Both the position numbers and the translations under genes were made by a program. DNA of 6,967 bases, taken from an uncultured Fusobacterium sp. (lineage in GTDB: Bacteria > Fusobacteriota > Fusobacteriia > Fusobacteriales > Fusobacteriaceae). Within the stretch, counting starts at the first letter, position 1; each line of letters starts with the position of its first letter. The stretch spans positions 1 through 6,967 of the forward strand of contig UQXM01000098.1 in assembly GCA_900545035.1 (NCBI GenBank). The letters run 5' to 3'. Shown here one piece after another: positions 5,881 through 6,967 of this stretch. Below the pieces are notes generated by a model. It made no database searches, had not been told where the DNA came from, and worked only from the letters and a program-made list of their open reading frames with translations.

Positions 5881-5994
5881 TTTTTCCTCCATTATATTTA
5901 ATAAAATTATTGGCTGAAATACTGACAGTCTCCATTCTGAAACTGCACAAAAATAAGCGGTTCTTTTTTTATGATTGCTTTTTGTAACTCTATA
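5881..5994 (-). promoter_or_regulatory. purC 5' leader of about 113 nt, no recognised riboswitch
   Basis: From the predicted transcript start near 5994 to the purC ATG, the leader contains only small imperfect hairpins. One example is CAGTTT pairing with AGACTG around CAGAATGG, at about 5921-5940. I looked for purine, ZTP, PRPP and PreQ1 riboswitch hallmarks and recognised none. The ribosome binding site itself is not visibly sequestered. Confidence 0.35.
5886..5890 (-). promoter_or_regulatory. Ribosome binding site deciding the purC start
   Basis: GGAGG on the minus strand sits 5 nt before the ATG at 5880. The upstream in-frame ATG (5890-5892) shares a base with this site and has no other ribosome site, so the shorter protein is chosen. 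Confidence 0.8.
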
Positions 5995-6000
5995 TGTGGT

Positions 6001-6028
6001 ATTATATCATTTTTTAACAAAATTTCAA
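6001..6028 (-). promoter_or_regulatory. purC promoter, extended -10 type
   Basis: Reading leftward, TTGAAA (6023-6028) is followed after 16 bp by TATAAT (6001-6006, perfect -10). The -10 is preceded by TGA, which makes an extended TGnTATAAT element. It lies just beyond the murI terminator, so purC is transcribed independently of murI. Confidence 0.75.
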
Positions 6029-6037
6029 ATTTTTTTC

Positions 6038-6070
6038 TAAAAATAAAAAGGACAACAAAAAATTGTCCTT
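6038..6070 (-). terminator. murI terminator overlapping its stop codon
   Basis: Read leftward, AAGGACAA (from 6070 to 6063) pairs with TTGTCCTT (6055 to 6048) around a 7-nt loop of mostly T. A T-rich tail follows (complement of 6038-6047). The right arm includes two bases of the murI TAA stop (6069-6071), so translation termination and hairpin formation share the same bases. Confidence 0.8.
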
Positions 6071-6857
6071 AAATGTTTACTTTATAAATATCTCTTATCT
6101 GACTTCCAAGAAATTTTTCTGCTTTTTCTCTGAAATTTTCCTTATCTCCTGTAACATAAAATTCAACCTTACCTTTTTCTTTGTCGGTTGTAAGGATGTC
6201 TTCTTTTTTTAATATTCTGAAAAGTTCCCTAGCACATTCACTGCTTGGGTCTATAATTTTTCCGTTAAACATTTTTTCAATGTCTTTCTGAATGAAAGGA
6301 TAATGTGTGCATGCCAAAAGAACAGCTTCCGAACTTTTTGGGACATTTGACATATAATCAGCAAGAATTTCCTGTCTGTTTTCAAATTTTTCCCAACCTT
6401 CCTCTATCATAGGGCAAAGCTTTTCACAAGGAACAGAATTTACTGTCATTTTTTTATTTTTCTTTTTTATTTTTTCTGCATGAACACCGCTGTTTATAGT
6501 AAAAACAGTTCCAAGTACGGAAATCTCACCGTATCCGTTTGAAGAAACAGCTTCCACTCCGGCATCTATTATTCCTATGATTGGAATATTGCTGTGTGAT
6601 TTTAATTCTTCCAGTGTGGCAATAGATATTGTATTGCAGGCGATAACCAGTGCTTTGCAGTTGTTTGTTATCAAAAATTCCACTATTCTTTTGCTTAATT
6701 TCTGTATTTCTTCTTTTGTCTTATCACCGTAAGGAATATTTTTCGTATCTCCGAAATAAATTATATTTTCATTTGGAAGAAGTTTTACAATCTGCTTTAA
6801 AACACTTACTCCTCCGACTCCCGAATCAAATACTCCTATACAACATCTCTTATCCAT
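6069..6857 (-). CDS. murI: Glutamate racemase
   Basis: This cofactor-independent cytoplasmic enzyme interconverts L- and D-glutamate and supplies D-glutamate for peptidoglycan. The 262-residue product is full length for the family. It shows GVFDSGVGG (8-16, with D11), YFGDTKNIPYG (34-44), ACNT (73-76, catalytic C74) and LLACTHYPF (180-188, catalytic C183 and H185), the two-cysteine acid/base pair of the family. GIIDAG (95-100) and GT (116-117) are also family-typical. The ATG at 6857 is preceded by a modest ribosome site (GGCGGGA). It is transcribed alone from its own promoter and ends at a hairpin over the stop codon. The assignment is firm. Confidence 0.96.
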   Translation of the reverse strand: MDKRCCIGVFDSGVGGVSVLKQIVKLLPNENIIYFGDTKNIPYGDKTKEEIQKLSKRIVEFLITNNCKALVIACNTISIATLEELKSHSNIPIIGIIDAGVEAVSSNGYGEISVLGTVFTINSGVHAEKIKKKNKKMTVNSVPCEKLCPMIEEGWEKFENRQEILADYMSNVPKSSEAVLLACTHYPFIQKDIEKMFNGKIIDPSSECARELFRILKKEDILTTDKEKGKVEFYVTGDKENFREKAEKFLGSQIRDIYKVNI

Positions 6858-6892
6858 TTTTATCCCGCCGTTTCCTGATTAGTTTACACATT

Positions 6893-6922
6893 ATTATATC
6901 TTATTAATGTACAAAATAACAA
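6893..6922 (-). promoter_or_regulatory. murI promoter
   Basis: Reading leftward, TTGTTA (6917-6922, 4/6 match) and TATAAT (6893-6898, perfect -10) are separated by 18 bp. The predicted start near 6886 gives a leader of about 30 nt. The 45 bases to the right edge of the window are AT-rich with nothing recognisable. Confidence 0.6.
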
Positions 6923-6967
6923 GCTTTCTTTTGCTTCTTATGATTTATTTTATTTATATTTTTTTAT

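Noticed and set aside
5665..5901. Plus-strand open frame opposite purC, and similar antisense frames over the other genes
   Set aside because: They have no ribosome sites or family features and lie opposite strongly conserved genes.

Overview
The window is AT-rich bacterial DNA with strong AGGAGG-type ribosome binding sites and sigma-70-type promoters. Genes are tightly packed and use AGA and AT-ending codons heavily. The gene content (orange-protein-like NifX/MinD cluster, secreted YkuD_2-type transpeptidase, short Clostridia-like PurC) fits an anaerobe. The YkuD_2-type secreted protein is more usual in diderm bacteria, so I lean towards a Fusobacteriota member (Fusobacterium/Leptotrichia type). 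A clostridial Firmicute is the alternative. This is inference from composition and gene families; no taxonomic search was possible.

Layout. Positions 1-147 hold the terminator of an off-window gene, then a near-consensus promoter (TTGACA, 17 bp, TATACT) with a perfect 14-bp palindrome at the predicted transcription start. It drives a rightward operon of four genes (148-3003): a DUF134 DNA-binding domain fused to a NifX-type metal-cluster domain with a His-rich tail; a stand-alone NifX/orange-protein-like gene; and two overlapping MinD/ParA-type ATPases, each carrying an inserted 2[4Fe-4S] ferredoxin module. This set resembles the anaerobe-specific orange protein (ORP) clusters of Desulfovibrio. 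Here a sigma-70-type promoter and a fused DUF134 protein appear to stand in for the sigma-54 system described there. Two mutually exclusive hairpins lie between the first two genes.

On the minus strand, only 3 nt past the operon, is a secreted L,D-transpeptidase-like protein (3007-3732). Diverging from it is an OLD-type ATPase/TOPRIM protein (3843-5144) whose Walker A motif has lost its lysine while its TOPRIM acidic residues are kept. A perfect 11-bp hairpin (5151-5175) serves as a shared terminator between this gene and the convergent purC.

The right end holds two leftward housekeeping genes, murI (glutamate racemase, 6069-6857) and purC (SAICAR synthetase, 5197-5880). Each has its own promoter. 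The murI terminator overlaps its stop codon, and purC has an unexplained leader of about 110 nt. No gene-free stretch exceeds 300 bases. No tRNA, rRNA, CRISPR array, insertion sequence or large repeat was seen.
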